From NCBI GenBank assembly GCA_000442015.1, contig KE561174.1, positions 1-56,547 of the forward strand: DNA of 56,547 nt. Direction: 5' to 3'. Source of the stretch: Rozella allomycis CSF55 (lineage: Eukaryota > Rozellomycota). The position numbers were made by a program, and so were the translations under genes. Shown here in pieces: positions 34,901 to 47,500 of this stretch (positions are counted from its first letter, which is position 1; each line of letters begins with the position of its first letter). The notes below the pieces were generated by a model that was not told the origin of the DNA, made no database searches, and worked only from the letters and a program-made list of their open reading frames with translations.

Positions 34901-35840
34901 ATGGATTTCTACACCTTTAGAGAAATATTAGATGCAAGAGTAAATAAGCATTAATAACGCAAAAGGCAGAGCAAAGAGAAAAGGTAATTGCAGCTTCAAA
35001 ATCAATAACTCGAATGTCAAAGAAGATAGGGTTTGCTATTGCAAGATTTGGTTTCAAACTTGGTAAAGCCATTCCAGTCATCTCAAAAGAACAAAATGTG
35101 CATCAAGAAATCAAAGACCTGATTGCATCGTGCTCTCGTCAATTTAAGACTCTAGAACAACTGCTTCCTCATAATATGGATAATGAAAAGTAAAATTTAG
35201 TTAGATCGCTCATGAAAGATATCATTCACACACAACTCATTGTCTTCAAGAATTCATTGAGGGAGTTTCCTCTTATCATTTTTTATGTGAATTTAAGATA
35301 ATAGGGTACCATGATTTGGTTAAAAATTACTTTGAAGAGTCAATAGTAAAAACGTGATTTGAGTATGATAGATTCAACCAACCGTGATTGACTATCTACT
35401 AGGCATTTCCGACATGACAGGGGAGATCATGAAGGTATGTGTGGCTTCATTTAGTCACGCTAATATGAATTTAATTACAATTTCACATAAACTTCTTTCC
35501 AAAATATATCAAGGTATATGTCTGCAATTAATTCTTATAGATTGTTCCTTTATATCTTGTTTTCTCATAATAAAAGACAAGCTTAAGATTATGAAAAACA
35601 GTTTAATGAANGAAAATATATCAAGGTATATTTCTGCAATTAGTTCTTATAGATTGTTCCTTTATATCTTGCTTTCTCATAATAAAAGACAAGCTTAAGA
35701 TTATGAAAAACAGTTTAATGAAAATAGAGGCATGTAATTTTGTTTAAAAATACCGATGCCTAGGTATATGCTCTGTACATTTAAGAACCGTTGAATTTGA
35801 CGAAAATCAATTGATAAATTTTTGCAAAACAATCCAATAG
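34901..35840 (+). CDS. Translin-associated factor X (TRAX/TSNAX)
   Basis: Partner of translin in the C3PO endoribonuclease. Exons: 34901-34939, 34966-35189, 35219-35345, 35372-35513, 35541-35733 (containing the join at 35611; real exon about 81 nt), 35764-35840. The collapsed model gives 229 residues in frame. Introns are 26-30 nt. Diagnostic segments are HCLQEFIEGVSSYHFL, PTVIDYLLGISDMTGEIMK, and the C-terminal KIEACICSVHLRTVEFDENQ. The acidic E..E pair typical of the TRAX catalytic site is seen in LQEFIEG. Translin itself is not in the window. The last exon is inferred from frame and similarity. Confidence 0.88.
35502..35721. other. Assembly join at N 35611 with about 108-bp duplicate ends (in TRAX)
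   Basis: Both flanks carry the same intron and start of the following exon of TRAX, with a few substitutions. Collapsing one copy restores the spliced frame. Confidence 0.85.
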
Positions 35841-35959
35841 ATGTGGAATTACCAGAATAAATATGAAGATTATTTAAAATCTTAAACAGCATTCTTTTTT
35901 TTCCATTCATTATTCTAGGCTAATATTTATATATTCAGCCACATCTTTCCAAAACCCTA

Positions 35960-36349
35960 ATGGCCCAAGTAGAACCAAACTTGAAAGGGGCAATAAATAT
36001 CGGTCGAAGAAACGTGAAAGAATTGCTCAATGAAACCATCGGATTTACTCCTAAAGGTACAAAGTAGGGTTTACAATAATATGCAGATGCCGTTGGGTGG
36101 CTTTACGCAGCAAGAGGCTTTTATAAGTTGAGAGATTATCATTCTGTTATCGAATGCATTGCACCATCTTTAAGGAATGAGAAAACAAAGCGAGAAGCGC
36201 AGCATCTATTGGCTTTCAGTTTTCTGCATACTGGGCAGTTAGAAGCATCAGCGAACGCATTTTTTAAAAGTATTAGTGCTGGAAATGAAACTGATTGGCA
36301 GCCTCTTGTGGAAATACTTATCGAAAATCCCGGGTTAAGATTAACTTAA
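35960..36349 (+). CDS. Small TPR-like protein
   Basis: Exons 35960-36056 and 36087-36349 with a 30-nt intron, giving 119 residues. Two helix-turn-helix units are visible (AVGWLYAARGFYKLRDYHSV and AQHLLAFSFLHTGQLEAS), with Ala/Gly/Leu spacing typical of tetratricopeptide repeats. It may be a small adaptor protein. No specific family is recognised. Confidence 0.7.
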
Positions 36350-36510
36350 AATTCGAAATCGAATCCTACTATCGAATAAACTGTAAAGTGTATAATACAT
36401 TGTCATGATAATATTTATTCNAGGGTTAAGATTAACTTAAAATTCGAAATCGAATAAACTGTAAAGTGTATAATACATTGTCATGATAATATTTATTCTA
36501 TTACGGTTCT
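36331..36510. other. Assembly join at N 36421 with near-duplicate ends
   Basis: About 90 bp before the N repeat after it, apart from a 12-base indel in the 3' flank. This is non-coding sequence after the TPR-like gene. Confidence 0.8.
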
Positions 36511-36583
36511 TAATGAAAACTTGAAGTTATAGATAAATTGCTAACTGCAGTTTGTTTGTTGTTGTTTACAATCAAATATTCTC

Positions 36584-36937
36584 ATGCCATTAGGAGGAAC
36601 AGCAGATATATGCGTAGCTTGTAATAAAGCAGTCTACAACATGGTATGATCAATGAAATTCTCATATGTAAAGGAACTATTAAGAGCAGACAGTAATACA
36701 TTCCACAAGAATTGCTTCAAATGTTGCCAATGTAGCAATCAACTAAAGCTGGGTAATTATGCGTCTTTGGAGGGAAAATACTACTGCAAGCCTCATTACA
36801 AGCAAACATTCCAAGTTAAAGGAAACTATGACTTTGAACGTAAAGATCAGCGAAGTACATCATTTGATGCTCGGCCGACTTCACTACTAGGGAATGCTCC
36901 TCCATTGAAAGAAGAAAGTAACAAATCTGCCAATTAA
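36584..36937 (+). CDS. LIM-domain protein (CRP/CRIP type)
   Basis: Exons 36584-36644 and 36675-36937 with a 30-nt intron, giving 107 residues. A single LIM zinc-binding domain: CVAC near residue 10, then [30 protein letters not shown]. The eight zinc ligands fit the C-x2-C...H-x2-C-x2-C-x2-C...C-x2-H pattern. A short polar tail follows. LIM proteins of this kind bind actin-associated partners. The specific role is unknown. Confidence 0.92.
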
Positions 36938-37092
36938 TAAATCTTGTTTAAGTAATGGTTGAGAATAAAATATCTTATACTCTTACAGACTTACTTTCAT
37001 TTAGAAAATCTTGTATAAGCTTCTAACACGAGTTATTTCCATCTGATTATCCCTTGTCCGAGAAAAGTAATTCTTTTCCTGAAATTTCGTAA

Positions 37093-39667
37093 ATGGAAGA
37101 GGTTACAGAAGAAAACGGTCAGGTTGAATTTAACAACGCTAATCCATACCTATCACATTTAAACGGTCAATTTTATAGTTTTAATTTATGGGAACAACTT
37201 TTAGACAATCCCCCTAACGACTCTGAACTTACTCGGGACATTTATGAAAGGTGTGTGAAACAGTTTCCAACGATGAGCAAATCATGGATGGCTTATTTAA
37301 GATACGAAATTGAACAAAAAGAATATAAAAAAGTCGAGGCTATTTTTGCCCGTTGTCTTAAAAGTGTTCTTGATATTGATCTTTGGAAATTTTATTTGGA
37401 GTATGTCCGCTCTGTTAATAAGCAGTCTCTTGAGGAAGCATCATTAGATGCAAGAGCTACAATGATAAAAGCTTATGAGTTTGCCTTGTCACATGTCGGT
37501 GTCGACATTCGTGCCTCTGAGCTTTGGCTAGATTATATCAATTTTCTTAAATCAGGCCAGGTAATTTTTTAAAGTCAATACGAAAGTCTTCTACCATGTT
37601 TGACCAGCAGCAACAAATGGAATCAATTAGACGAGTTTTTCAAAACGCAGTTTGTATTTGCATGGATGGGTTAGAAAATGTATGGAAGGAATTTGATGCT
37701 TATGAAAATACATTAAATAAATTAACTGCAAAAAAGTTTCTTGCTGATAGTAGTGGACCATATATGACTGCGCGATCCGCTTTAAAGGAATTTCGTGGAA
37801 TTATTGATTCAATAAATTATGATGTTGTTGTGAAGCCACCTGCGGGGACCATGGATGAATCCCAGTTGCTCGAGGCGTTTAAAAAATGGATTGCATGGGA
37901 GCAAGGCAACCCTCTGAACGCTGACGAAACTGTTGTTTTTAATAGAACTGTATATGCATTCAAACAAGCGTGTATGTATTTAAGATTTTTTCCTGAGATT
38001 TGGTTCGATTTCTCTTACTTTCTCTGCAAACAGAAGAAAGAGGACGAGTCCATTACTTATCTCGAAAAGGCTTGTGAAATACTACCGCAAAAGTATATAA
38101 ACTTTTTTTTATTTTCTAGTCTTTTAATTCATATCGCATTGGTTGAAAGATTACAAAGCAGGAAGAAAATTAATGAAGCAAAGGCGATTTTCGAAAGATT
38201 TATTTCTTCTTTACAAACTTTGATCACTAATCTTAAAGAGGAAAAAGATAATGAATCACATTATACCAGTAGGCAAATAAAACATAAAATATGGGTAGTT
38301 AAAGATATCCCGTCTCTTATAAACATTCTGAATTTGGCCTATATTGAGTTTATGAAATTTTCTAGGAGATCAGAAGTAAAAATATTATCAGGCCTATAAA
38401 AGGGATTCAAAGCGGCTAGGATTATTTTCAGTAAAGCTCGGAAATGGGCTGATTGTTCATTTCAAGTTTATGTTTTCTCAGGTATTATAATCCCATTGAT
38501 TGTAATAGCTTTAATGGAATATTATTGCGGTAAAGAAAAGGATATTGCATTTAAAATTTTCGATATTGGACTCAAGACTTTTCCCGATGAGCCACTATTC
38601 ATTCAAGAGTACTTGAAGTTCTTAGTTCAAATAAATGATGATAATAGTAATTTTTTATTAGTGCATAAACAGATCTGAAAGTTGTTTTTGAAAGGGCTTT
38701 ATCGTCACTTCCCTCCCAAAAATCTAAAGGTGTTTGGAAAGTCTTGATGGATTTTGAATGCCATTACGGCGACTTGGATAGTTCTGAAAAATTAATGCAA
38801 AGATACAATGAAACTTATCCTACAGGTAGCAAATTATTTTCCATGATAAAAGATCAATCAATGTTCTCAATGTTCGTTGATAAACATTCAATGCTTGATC
38901 TCTTTCCTTTGGATGATAATGAAAAGAAAATACTTGGTAACATTATTTATTTTAAGCTAATGTAGATGCATCCAAGCCTGTTATCGTTAAATCAAAGTCG
39001 ACAACGCACTTTATTCATCCGATGGCGGCTAATATATCTGTTACTCCTGGAACCTATAATATCTTTGCCTCAGTGGGAAAAACAAAATTTGCCAGGCCAA
39101 TGATCAGTTCAATTGCTCAATACAGAGTGGATCCCAATGCTGTCAATAGAAACATCACTATGAAATATCCTACTCCAATTATATCAAACACAAGACAAGA
39201 ATCACCCCAGCTTAAGAAATCAAGTGTTTCTGTTCCTGAAAAGTTCCCTATGTTACCTTCAAGTACTGCAGACAGTAGATTTCCTGGTGAACCTCTAAAT
39301 TCATTTCTCCAGAGACTTCCTTCAAAGGCGTATTTCGACGGTATATTTTAATATCTTTTAAAAAAGGTCCTGTTATAAATGTTGATCAGTTTTCTCGAGT
39401 CCTATTATCCACAACAATGGCTGTACCGTTACAACATTCTTCACAGGTACCTATGGGCATGCCTCAATTTTATGGCGCCCCAGGATTTCCACAGATTCCT
39501 CCAGGTTATCCTCCTTATTATCAGGATCCCAATACCTTGGGATATAGACAACCTCAAGTAAGTGAATCTATGTTACATAATAGGCATTAAACCGTGGTGG
39601 AACTAAAAGAAAGATGGAAGAACCAGAGAGAAGAAAAGGTGACTCGTATCGACCAAACCGACGATAA
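37093..39667 (+). CDS. Cleavage stimulation factor CstF-77 / Rna14
   Basis: Scaffold of the CstF/CF IA complex that recognises the polyadenylation site of pre-mRNA. Exons: 37093-37560, 37587-38092, 38120-38375, 38403-38481, 38509-38646, 38673-38825, 38853-38936, 38966-39340, 39367-39557, 39584-39667, giving 777 residues in frame. Nine introns are 26-29 nt. HAT repeats run from about residue 20 to 600, for example WMAYLRYEIEQKEYKKVEAI, ALMEYYCGKEKDIAFKIFD and FERALSSLPSQKSKGVWKV. The C-terminal FDGPVINVDQFSRVLL matches the conserved monkeytail-adjacent segment. It is in the same window as CPSF73, another 3'-processing factor. Confidence 0.93.
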
Positions 39668-39713
39668 ATAAATTGATTGCTTCTAATGTATCAAAACAGT
39701 TTTATTTATTCAT

Positions 39714-40064
39714 TTATTGTTCGTGAGGGTTTTGGATCACAATCAAGATATATTCTTTATCTATATTAACTTTGATGCAAGTAAATACCTGGGGCGACCA
39801 TAATTTCATGTTTTTTAGACCGAACTCTGAGAAACGTCAAGTCATTTTGTGGATCCAAGTCTCTAACGACACTTTTGGCCTTGGCTGCAAGTTGAGTAAT
39901 CAGGGCAGAATATTGGACAGTTAAAGAGTTGTCCAAAGTAGTTCGGATAGGTATGCCCTCATTATTTACTATAACTATACCTTGAACACCCTTGTGCGAC
40001 GACAATCTTTTTAGCGTTTCTTCTACTTCGGCCTATATTGGGTTTGGAGATTGCATTTTACCAT
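39714..40064 (-). CDS. Dynein light chain, roadblock/LC7 type
   Basis: Light chain of cytoplasmic and axonemal dyneins that binds the intermediate chains. Exons (minus strand): 40062-40064, 39789-40032, 39714-39760, giving 97 residues. The first exon contributes only the ATG, which a 29-nt intron separates from GCCGAAGTAGAA. The protein reads [20 protein letters not shown], then [20 protein letters not shown] and [15 protein letters not shown], collinear with animal DYNLRB1 over its whole length. The second intron is 28 nt. It is convergent with CstF-77, 46 nt between stops. Confidence 0.95.
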
Positions 40065-40140
40065 TTTTCAGGTTGTTTGTTATTTGAAGATTGCAAGGGT
40101 CAATAAATGAGAAATAAGGTCATAATCATTAAAATATGTT

Positions 40141-41460
40141 TTATTTTGTTTCGTTTCTATTAAAAATATAGTCATGAATCAGCTCTTTTATTTTGGGACA
40201 GTTTAAACTCGTTTCTTTCAAGGTTTGCACCAACCCAGGGTTTGCAGCAATTGACCAGTGACTTAACAAAAGCCTAGTGATCTCGTAGTTATTATTTTTA
40301 ATTGACATCAGCAGAATATTCAAAGGAATTCTTGACCTGTTTACAGCGTCATTTTGAAGAAGAACGTTGACGACATCCAATTGATTGCGAAACACAGCAA
40401 GACCTAGAGGCTGATTATGATCACAACTTGGATCTATGGAAGGCAAACGCAAGAGAACATTTAGCAGTCTCACATTACCTGTACCAGTCGCGTATTTAAT
40501 TAAGATATTGTCCATTAGTGTAGGCTCGAATCTGTTATTTTCAGTAAATAATTTGATAATTTTTTGATTTAATAGGCTATCTTCATGTTGAAAAACATTA
40601 CGAAATGCAGCAAAACGATCAAAGTTAGGATCTACTCGTTCATCCCTTAACAAGATCTCGATAACTTCCAAGCTTTGGTACTTAACAGCTTCTATTAGGC
40701 TCATAGAATTCACACTTATGTGTGGATGAGCAATTAAGCAATTAAAGATTTCATCATCGTTGATTCTGATTGCATTGGCTAATGCTTCGTTGTTATTGAG
40801 AGTTGGGTAAGTACGAATATCATTAATCAATAGTTTCACGATACCAGGTTTCCCTAATTTTGTAGCCGAATTCAACAAGTTTCCTGTATTTGGATCAAAA
40901 TCTGGGTTTTCCAAGAACAGCATGAAAATATCAACGTCGTTGTTTTCAATAGCAAAATATGCGGCCTCGTGGACATTGGGATTTACATGATAATCAAATA
41001 ACAGAGTTTCAACCAATTCATAATTTCCTTGATATACTGCGTGAGGCAAGATGTTTTCGAGAGCACTATAGCTGATTGATCTGTGAAGAGAATTTTGAAC
41101 TAGAATATCATTGATCTTGTGAAAATTTAGCGGAGTTTGTCCCAGTGTTTGGTAGAATTCCATCAATGCGGTACGGTGACAAATATTGTTAGCAAGAAGC
41201 AATGACGCAGGACTCTCTTCTAATAACCGTGCGTTACAAGAAGAAGAAGATGAAAATTTCCTTCTACCCAATCCCATAGAAAACTTGGAAAATACACCTG
41301 CCTTGGATTGCTCAGTGGCTCTTTTTAAAATATTGCGAGGAGCGAGTCTGGCAATTCTTGAAATTAAAGATGCTTCAATGTCTAAGAAAAATAACAGAAA
41401 GAGGCAGACAGCANAGAAGAATAACAGAAAGAGGTAGATAGCATTAATTATTTTCATCAC
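40141..41460 (-). CDS. Secreted ankyrin-repeat protein, intronless
   Basis: About 430 residues with a hydrophobic N-terminus, interrupted by the N at 41414 (MKIINAIYLFLLFF before the join). Degenerate ankyrin repeats of about 33 residues follow, for example AVYQGNYELVETLLFDYHVN, AIENNDVDIFMLFLENPDFD and AVFRNQLDVVNVLLQNDAVN. No enzyme domain is seen. A signal peptide on an ankyrin protein is unusual for housekeeping genes and suits an exported effector, which is inference. The frame is intact apart from the N. Confidence 0.78.
   Translation of the reverse strand: MMKIINAIYLFLLFFXAVCLFLLFFLDIEASLISRIARLAPRNILKRATEQSKAGVFSKFSMGLGRRKFSSSSSCNARLLEESPASLLLANNICHRTALMEFYQTLGQTPLNFHKINDILVQNSLHRSISYSALENILPHAVYQGNYELVETLLFDYHVNPNVHEAAYFAIENNDVDIFMLFLENPDFDPNTGNLLNSATKLGKPGIVKLLINDIRTYPTLNNNEALANAIRINDDEIFNCLIAHPHISVNSMSLIEAVKYQSLEVIEILLRDERVDPNFDRFAAFRNVFQHEDSLLNQKIIKLFTENNRFEPTLMDNILIKYATGTGNVRLLNVLLRLPSIDPSCDHNQPLGLAVFRNQLDVVNVLLQNDAVNRSRIPLNILLMSIKNNNYEITRLLLSHWSIAANPGLVQTLKETSLNCPKIKELIHDYIFNRNETK
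41382..41444. other. Assembly join at N 41414 with about 30-bp duplicate ends
   Basis: AAGAAAAATAACAGAAAGAG before the N recurs with one change after it. It falls in the signal-peptide region of the ankyrin protein and makes its N-terminus look duplicated (FLLFF...FLLFF). Confidence 0.75.
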
Positions 41461-41654
41461 TTGTCACTTGAAGCAACGTGACTCCAGCCACTAATGAAAT
41501 AGGAATCCATCAATATGTCGAGTTGTCAAAATTTATGGTTTAATGATGAAAATCTACATCGACTTTTAAAAGACACACGGAAAATCCCGCACACGACAGA
41601 TGCAGTATAAAACGACGTTTACGAAATTTCGAACCTGTTTATCTTTTTTTCTAA

Positions 41655-43960
41655 ATGGATATGGAAGAAGGAAATAAACGTTTACATTCAGATGATACTA
41701 TGACTATTACACCATTAGGTGCTGGAAGCGAAGTGGGAAGGTCCTGTCATATTTTATCGTTTAAGGGCAAAAAAATTATGGTAAAAAGAGCTGCATGATT
41801 TAAAAAGTTGGACTGTGGAATACATCCCGCGTATTCAGGAATAGCAGCGCTTCCGTTTTTTGATGAGATTGAGTGTGACGAAATCGATCTAGTTCTGGTT
41901 ACCCATTTCCACTTGGACCATGCTGCTAGTCTGCCGTATTTTATGGAAAGAACAGAATTTAAGGGTAGAGTATTTATGACTCATGCTACTAAAAGCATCT
42001 ATAAATGGTAAGATGGTTTATTTACAATGAAAGGCTATTGTCGGATTATGTGAAGGTCAGCAACATTTCAACAGAATCCATTATTTATACCGAACAAGAT
42101 CTACACAATAGTTATGAAAAGATTGAGGCTGTTGATTACCACCAAGAAAACGAAGTGAATGGTATAAAGTTTACAGCCTACAATGCTGGTAGTTATAATC
42201 GTATTATGAAATAGGGCATGTTCTTGGTGCTGCGATGTTCATGATAGAAATAGCAGGTGTGAAAGTCTTGTATACAGGTGACTATTCACGTGAAGAAGAT
42301 CGACATTTGATGGCCGCTGAAAAACCTAATGGACAAATGGATATTATGATATGTGAATCTACTTATGGAGTCCAATCGCATGAGCCTAGATTGCAAAGAG
42401 AGTCTAGATTTACTGGACTTGTTCACGAAATAGTGGGGCGTGGAGGTAGATGTTTACTTCCTGTATTTGCCCTTGGTAGAGCTCAAGAATTACTATTGAT
42501 ATTGGATGAATATTGGCAAACACACCCAGAATTACATTCAGTTCCGATATATTTTGCATCTTCGCTAGCTAAAAAATGTATGACTGTGTATCAAACATAT
42601 ATCAATATGATGAATGAAAGGATCAGAAAACAATTTACGATATCAAATCCATTTGTTTTTAAACATATTTCAAATTTGAAAAATATGGAGCACTTTGAAG
42701 ATATTGGACCTTGTGTTATGATGGCCAGTCCTGGTATGCTTCAAGTAAGTGATGATAAGTCTTTTCAAGCGTAGAGTGGTTTATCCAGAGAATTGTTAGA
42801 ATTGTGGTGCAGTGATGCAAAAAATGGAGTTATTATTTCTGGTTACTCGGTTGAAGGAACTTTGGCGAAGCATATTCTAAATGAGCCTTCAGAAATAACT
42901 AGTATGAATGGATCCAAACTACCACTTCGTATGTCAGTCGAGTACATTTCATTTTCTGCGCACGTTGATTTTACTCAAAATTCCCAATTTATTGATTTAA
43001 TTAAACCTATTCATTTAGTTCTTGTTCACGGGGAAGCAAATGAAATGATGAGATTGAAGAATGCGTTGGCTCGTCATTATGAAGACGTTGAAGAGAAAAT
43101 GGAAATCCATACACCAAAAAATTGTGAAACTGTTGAACTATATTTTAAGGGAGAAAAATATGCCAAAGTTATTGGAAGAAAAGCTAGAAAGATTGCAGAT
43201 GCTGATGAGATATTTTCTGGAATTTTAGTTTCTAAAGATTTTGAATCTTACATTTTGGATCCAGAAGATTTAAATGAGTTTACTCAAGTCAAAACATGTT
43301 CTATTCTTCAGCGGCAATTAGTTACAATTAACGCCCATTTTGGGTTGATTGAATTTCATCTTAAACGAATGTTTGGGAAAAAATATCAAAAGACTTTCAA
43401 TGATGACGAAGGTCGTTATATCGTTAAAGTAAGTTTATTTCATGGCTCAAATTCATAGATTATGGATACCGTTGAAATCAAAGAAGAAGATATTGCGATG
43501 TATTCTATTGAATGGGAATCTAATCCTGTAAATGATGTCATTTCAGATTCCGTATTGTCTATTTTAATGGGTGTTGAATCAAGTCGTTCATCAGTTAAAT
43601 GTAAACTTTTATCTTTTTACTAAAATAGTGACCAAAGGTGATTCTCATGACCATCACCACCATGGAATGGAGGAAGATGAAGAATTTGTTGGTCCTTCCG
43701 TTCGTGCAGTTGATTCAAAAGAAAAACGGAATTTACTTTTAAATCTCTTGAAAGAACATTATAAAGATATTATTGTCACTGAAAATATTCTATCATTTGA
43801 AGTTATGCATGAATCTGCTCATGTTCCTGTTCAAGTGGATTCAGATACTTTGATGGTCAACTGCCCCGATGAAGATGTTAAAAGGAGAGTATCCAGCGTC
43901 TTATCACATTGGGAAAAAGTTTTAGACGCTGACGTTATATTTCATAATCATTCCAAATAA
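41655..43960 (+). CDS. CPSF73/Ysh1 pre-mRNA 3'-end endonuclease
   Basis: The zinc-dependent nuclease that cuts pre-mRNA before polyadenylation. Exons: 41655-41780, 41808-42007, 42034-42188, 42215-42744, 42775-43428, 43459-43600, 43629-43960, giving 712 residues. Introns are 26-30 nt. The metallo-beta-lactamase core has [13 protein letters not shown] (HxHxDH), then [30 protein letters not shown] and the beta-CASP part [12 protein letters not shown] with SFSAHVDF. All metal ligands seem present, so it should be active. A His-rich patch (HDHHHH) in the C-terminal region is unusual. Confidence 0.95.
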
Positions 43961-43991
43961 AGACTTAATTTATAATCAAATACTTCAAAAT

Positions 43992-44253
43992 TTATTGTGT
44001 TGATGTCTCTAATGCTTGGTTCTTTAATATTTCCGCTTCTTCTTTCTGAAAAAATTAAAATCAATTATTTTACCTTTAAAATATCATGTAAATCATTTAG
44101 ATTCTGTAAAGTAGATTGTAAGAATCTTTCTTCTGTGGCAAGGTCATTAAGCATGTACAGTACTTTGTCTGCTGCTTCTGATTTTTTATTGTCTAGTTAA
44201 ACATTTAACAAAATGTTACCTTTATCAGACTCTACTCTGCGTTTTCGACCCAT
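43992..44253 (-). CDS. Small coiled-coil protein (68 residues), unknown
   Basis: Exons (minus strand): 44220-44253, 44074-44192, 43992-44045, with introns of 27 and 28 nt (207 nt total, in frame). It starts with a basic MGRKRRVESDK, followed by an amphipathic helix (KVLYMLNDLATEERFLQSTL...). Three consistent exons with normal GT-AG introns and a position exactly between convergent and divergent neighbours support a real gene. It is too short to assign. The basic start and coiled coil suggest a small nuclear complex subunit. Confidence 0.6.
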
Positions 44254-44545
44254 TTACTTCGCCGCCACCAAGCCTCCTCTAGTCCAAGTATAAATTAATC
44301 ACAGGCTATATGGTTAAAACTATAATTATGCCTTAACAAAAATTTTCATTAGCTTTCTATATTTATTTTTATACATGAAGCCCAAAAGGCTCAAGGCAAA
44401 AAATATCAGCTTTCATTATTCCCAAAGTTAAGCATAATTTATAGAGATTGTCAAATACTGAAAGATACAAATAAATCGTCAAAATTCATTCAAAAACATT
44501 ATCGGTGCAATTCCGTAAATTCCAGAATTGACAGGCGCCAAAAGC
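44254..44545. other. Intergenic spacer between divergent small gene and kinesin-8
   Basis: About 290 nt of AT-rich sequence with nothing recognisable beyond T-rich tracts. It presumably holds the promoters of both divergent genes. Confidence 0.5.
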
Positions 44546-47500
44546 ATGACACTGGAAAACCAGCTAACAGAGGTTATCCACGCGCCGCCTGAAATTTCCA
44601 AAATACCAAGCAAGCACCATTTCGCCGTATCCGTGCGAGTTCGTCCTTTGACTCCCCAGGAATCATTGATGGGCGAGCACGCGTCTACGATCAGTGTGTT
44701 TGACGAAAACGTAGTGATATTTGATCCGAGTGCTGCTCGGGCTAGCCGTTCGCGCAAGGGTAAATTTGTGATGATGGTGTTGTAGGGATTAGCGACCACC
44801 ACAAGCGAACCAAGGAGCACCGGTATGCGTTTGACCGTGTGTTTTCTGCTGCGACATCTCAGATGGAGGTTTTTGAGCATACGACGAAGCCGTTGATTGA
44901 TGGTGTTTTGGATGGGTATAATGCGACTGTGTTTGCGTATGGGGTAAGGTGGTTGATTGTGTGGGATAGGCGACTGGCGCTGGGAAGACGCATACGATGG
45001 CTGGCACGCCTAGTGATCCTGGGATTATGGTGTTGACGATGTGTGAGTTGTTTGGGAGAATCAAGGAGCTTGAGAATGAGAAGATTATTGATTTGCGGAT
45101 GACGTATTTGGAGATATATAATGAGACGATACGGGATCTGCTTGTTGATTCGAGTGGGACGCTTGATATGCGGGAGGATGATAAGAAGGGGATTGTGATA
45201 CCGTCGTTGAGTGAGCATACGCCTGAAGATGTGCAGCAGGTGATGGCGCTTTTGAAAAAGGGGAATGCGAATCGAATGATGTCGCCGACTGTAAGTGGAA
45301 TTTGATTGGTGGAGTAGATGGCCAATGCGACGTCGTCTAGATCTCATGCAGTTTTGCAGATACATATCCAGCAGAGAGATAGAACAGCGAATATAGCGTC
45401 TGAAGTGCAGTGTGCGAAGCTTACGTTGATTGATTTAGCGGGATCAGAGAGAGCGTCTGTTACACAGAATAAAACTGAGAGGTTTAGAGAAGGAGCGAAT
45501 ATCAATCGATCGCTGCTTGCTTTAGGTAATGAGATGAAATTGAAAAGAAAAGGAAATTGTATAAATGCGCTGTGTTCACCTAGAAAGGGGCATCATATTC
45601 CATATAGAGATTCCAAGCTAACAAGGTAAGATTAATTGTGGGAGGGGATAGATTGTTAAAGTATTCACTTGGAGGCAATTGTAGAACAGTGATGATAGCA
45701 GCCGTTTCACCGTCGATTGTGCATTTTGAAGATACCTATAATACCCTTGTTTACGCCAATCGTGCAAAGAATATAAAAACGAATGTAGAGAGGAATACGG
45801 TGAGTGTTAATTATCATATTAGACAATATACACAAATTATATCAGATTTGAGATTAGAAATAGCAGAATTGAAAGAGAAAATGAACAATGAAAAAACAGA
45901 AGAAGCCACTGTGACTCTGCCACAGATGAATGAAATTTCAATTTTGAATTCTAAGAGACAGATGGATGAGATGATAAAAGAATTAGAAACAATAAAGAAT
46001 ATTTTGGTGGCTAATGAATCGTATTGTGCAGCGTTGAATGGACAATCTACGTTGTATGAGGTGTTGATTGATATAAAGTGTTTCTTGGCGTCTATAGGAG
46101 ATTATTTAGAGGAGAAAGAAAATGAGATTTATTTTAGATTGGAAGAATTTGAAAAGTTTATTTCGATGCAATTTGAACAATTGGAGGTTGATTTGGCTCA
46201 TCTGTGGAATGAATCAGAAACCATAAGGGCTGGACTGATAGAGTTGAATTCACAAGCGAATAATAAATTGCTGAATGATCATTTAGTTTTATTTGAACAG
46301 TTGGTTGGACAATCGAGAACCGAAATAGAAAAGGAAGAGTTTATGATGTACCATCAAGTGCAACAAACAATAATTGACTTTCAAAGGTTTTGGACATTGA
46401 GAGTTTTTGATTATTTGAAAGAGAATCCAAATCATTCGAAATCATCCTGGATGAATTTATGTGAAAATTTCTTTTCTATAGATCTTGTTAAATCTGTTAT
46501 TAATGAAGGTGAATTTAGATCTTGTTCACGACTATCAATTTCATCACTTGATAAATCTAGATTGTCTATTCTCTCTGGCCATGAATTTGTTATTCATTCT
46601 CCAAGATCTTTATCAGCTAGAAGACCCCAAACATCTGTTAAAATTGGTTCATTGAAGCAAGATTCTTCTGATATTCTCATTAATTCTCCTTCGACACCAA
46701 AAATACAAAAATCTGCTCCTTTAATAAATTCTACTGTTAAAGATGCACTTCAAACTTGGTTTCAAAATGATTCTCTTAAATCTACACCAAGAAAACATAA
46801 AAGTCTATCTACTACGCCACTTTCTAGATCTGTGGCTGATTTCAAAAAATTTAAGAAAACAAATTCATTTAGCGCATCTAAAGAAGGTTTATTTACAAAT
46901 CTTCAAGAGAAATTAGAAAAAGCTAAAAAATCAAAACAGAGTCTAGAAAAGATAGATGATGTTAGAGAAGTTAAAGAATCTTTAGAAAATTCATTTGGAT
47001 CTGTTAAAGAAAATTCATTTGGATCTGTGGCTGATATAGATGAAATAAAAATAGATAAAATAAAGAGAGGTGAAATAAAGATGGATGAAATGAAAATAAA
47101 TGAAGTAAAGATGGATGAAATGAAAATAAATGATTCAATTTCAGATTCAACTTTAATATTTTCAGTTCCAAAAGATATTTCTGAAATTCCTTTAAATGAA
47201 ATTAAAATTGAGAAAAGAATTTCAACGCCAATTAAACAGAAAAAGTTGAAGAGAAAAAGTTTATCTGAAAAATCTCTCGTGGAAAAGTTTGAATCTTTGA
47301 AAATTACGAAATCTCAATCTTTAAAAGATTTAAGAAGTTCTAATCAATCTAATTCTTTTTCTGTCTCAAATCTAAAAGATCTTAANAGATTTTAAAGTAT
47401 TCAGAGAATCATCATTAAAGGAATCATCATTAAAGGGATCTTCATTGAAGGAATCATCATTAAAGGGATCACTGAAGGGATCTTTATCTGCATCTAATTT

